Shown piece after piece: positions 63,149 to 64,000 of a DNA stretch of 64,000 nt. The position numbers and the translations under genes were made by a program. How positions within the stretch are numbered: position 1 is the stretch's first letter; each line of letters starts with the position of its first letter. The stretch comes from Tetrahymena thermophila SB210 (Eukaryota > Ciliophora > Oligohymenophorea > Hymenostomatida > Tetrahymenidae): positions 62,001-126,000 of the forward strand of contig NW_002476433.1 in assembly GCF_000189635.1 (NCBI RefSeq), read 5' to 3'. The notes below the pieces were generated by a model, which saw only the letters and a program-made list of their open reading frames with translations, was not told the DNA's origin and did not search any database.

Positions 63149-64000
63149 TCATTAGTTTGATTGTTAATTAAGAGTATTCTTTATCTTTTCAAATATTTTC
63201 TTTGAGTGATGGATGATAACTTCCTTTTGGAAAATATGTGGTGTATCAATTTTCATATCTAATGATTGTAGTTCTTATAAATGAACTTCATTCTTTTCAG
63301 GAACAAATGTTATTTTTTTACCTCCCATATAGAGCATAGCTCTTTCGTATTTTTCATCAGTTGTAACATTGCTGGAGCTTGAAACTTTTCTAATTTTTTA
63401 TCCATTTGTCTTTTACTTCTTTATTGGCTATTTGACATTGTTATTTGCAGTTGGATTTGCGATTGCTGCCACCCCAGGAGAAGCGTTTGCAATAGTTTAA
63501 TCTGAATCAGAATCAATCAAAGTATTCTACTCGCATTTAATTTAAACTGATTGATAGACTTGTATACATTAGTTTTCATCGATTCTTTTGTGTATTTTTA
63601 AGTATATTAAATCCCTGGATTTCTAGTAGTTTAACTTTTTAAAAATCACGTAGATTATTTATAGTTATAGTCCTTCTTTCAGTTTTTATTAGTATAAGAT
63701 TTAAGAGGATTCAATTTAATGGTCCATTTAATCGTTTAACTTTACCTCTACTCTTTCTAAATATTCATCGAGATTCTTTACATTTTAGAATATGTACTCA
63801 TTGACTTAGTCATAGAATTTTGTGTTATTGGTCTATCCCCTCTTCAAATAGACTGTCAACTCGCTTGGCTCTTTTGATTCGATAAAAGCACGTTCATATT
63901 ACTCCTTTAAATCTAAATGAAGCTAAGACTGATATTATAACTAAGACTAGACAAGCATAGAACTATAAGGATTAGCGTATGGTTTTGTATCAAAGAAGTC
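63149..64000 (-). CDS. Unrecognised protein, 3' part (enters from right edge)
   Basis: An open frame of 284 codons running from the window edge to TGA 63149-63151, with no intron; the gene starts outside. The visible part begins DFFDTKPYANPYSSML. It is helical and charged, with a likely coiled-coil stretch (NLDEYLERVEVKLNDQMD), a small Ala/Pro/Ser-rich linker (ASPGVAAIANPTANNN), then a Lys-rich segment and a more ordered C-terminus (YMGGKKITFVPEKNEVH). The stop is followed closely by the next minus-strand gene. I do not recognise the family. Several TAA/TAG codons as Gln and consistent coding composition support it as real. Confidence 0.72.

Noticed and set aside
1-64000. CRISPR arrays, bacterial operons, insertion sequences
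   Set aside because: The genetic code, introns and tRNA context show a ciliate nuclear genome; no spaced direct repeats or transposase genes were seen.

Overview
This window is ciliate nuclear DNA, most likely from Tetrahymena or a close relative. The base composition is extremely AT-rich. Long reading frames appear only when TAA and TAG are read as glutamine and TGA is the sole stop. Introns are short, AT-rich and GT-AG. Standard-code ORF calling therefore fails almost everywhere, and nearly all genes below were assembled by hand. For each multi-exon gene I checked that the exons sum to a whole number of codons and that intron phases agree.

Layout. 1-1325 (-): two same-frame ORFs separated by one TGA and 18 nt; the downstream one runs off the left edge. 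4124-9271 (-): a 1715-residue Q/N-rich RING/B-box/coiled-coil (TRIM-like) protein. 10920-11354 (-): a small four-helix membrane protein with a possible frameshift. 11904-13195 (+): a RING-like zinc-finger protein. 13321-13530: convergent tRNA-Ser(GCU) and tRNA-Asn(GUU) genes; a second identical tRNA-Asn lies at 20614-20687. 14131-18747 (-): a 14-exon kinesin-1-like motor. 21714-22691 (-): a phospholipid-scramblase-like protein. 23942-25642 (+): an AAAP-type amino-acid transporter.

26318-48760 is a tandem gene array. Five paralogues encode a two-transmembrane protein with a large ectodomain: three copies of one subfamily (units of about 3.5-5 kb) and two of another (units of about 3.2 kb). A Cys-rich protein gene sits between the two subfamilies. 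A 16-base poly-C tract lies exactly at one array junction.

49008-52148 (-) encodes a striking multidomain redox protein: signal peptide, DOMON-like domain, cytochrome b561-like helices, cytochrome b5 (HPGG) and a C-terminal FAD/NAD oxidoreductase. It looks like a one-chain transmembrane electron carrier. Then follow an R3H-like RNA-binding protein (53280-54747, +), a well-expressed-looking protein of probable mitochondrial type (55714-57382, +), a 108-residue Q/P-rich protein (58244-58570, -), a possible broken ZGRF1-type fragment (59069-59219, +), a START-domain protein with a myristoylation-like N-terminus (59709-60989, -), a tentative small gene (62529-63061, -) and the 3' part of an unrecognised gene (63149-64000, -).

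The genes do not form a pathway or operon. Neighbouring genes are independent, as is usual in ciliate chromosomes. Only the five-member array shows a common origin. Intergenic stretches are AT-rich and mostly without recognisable content.
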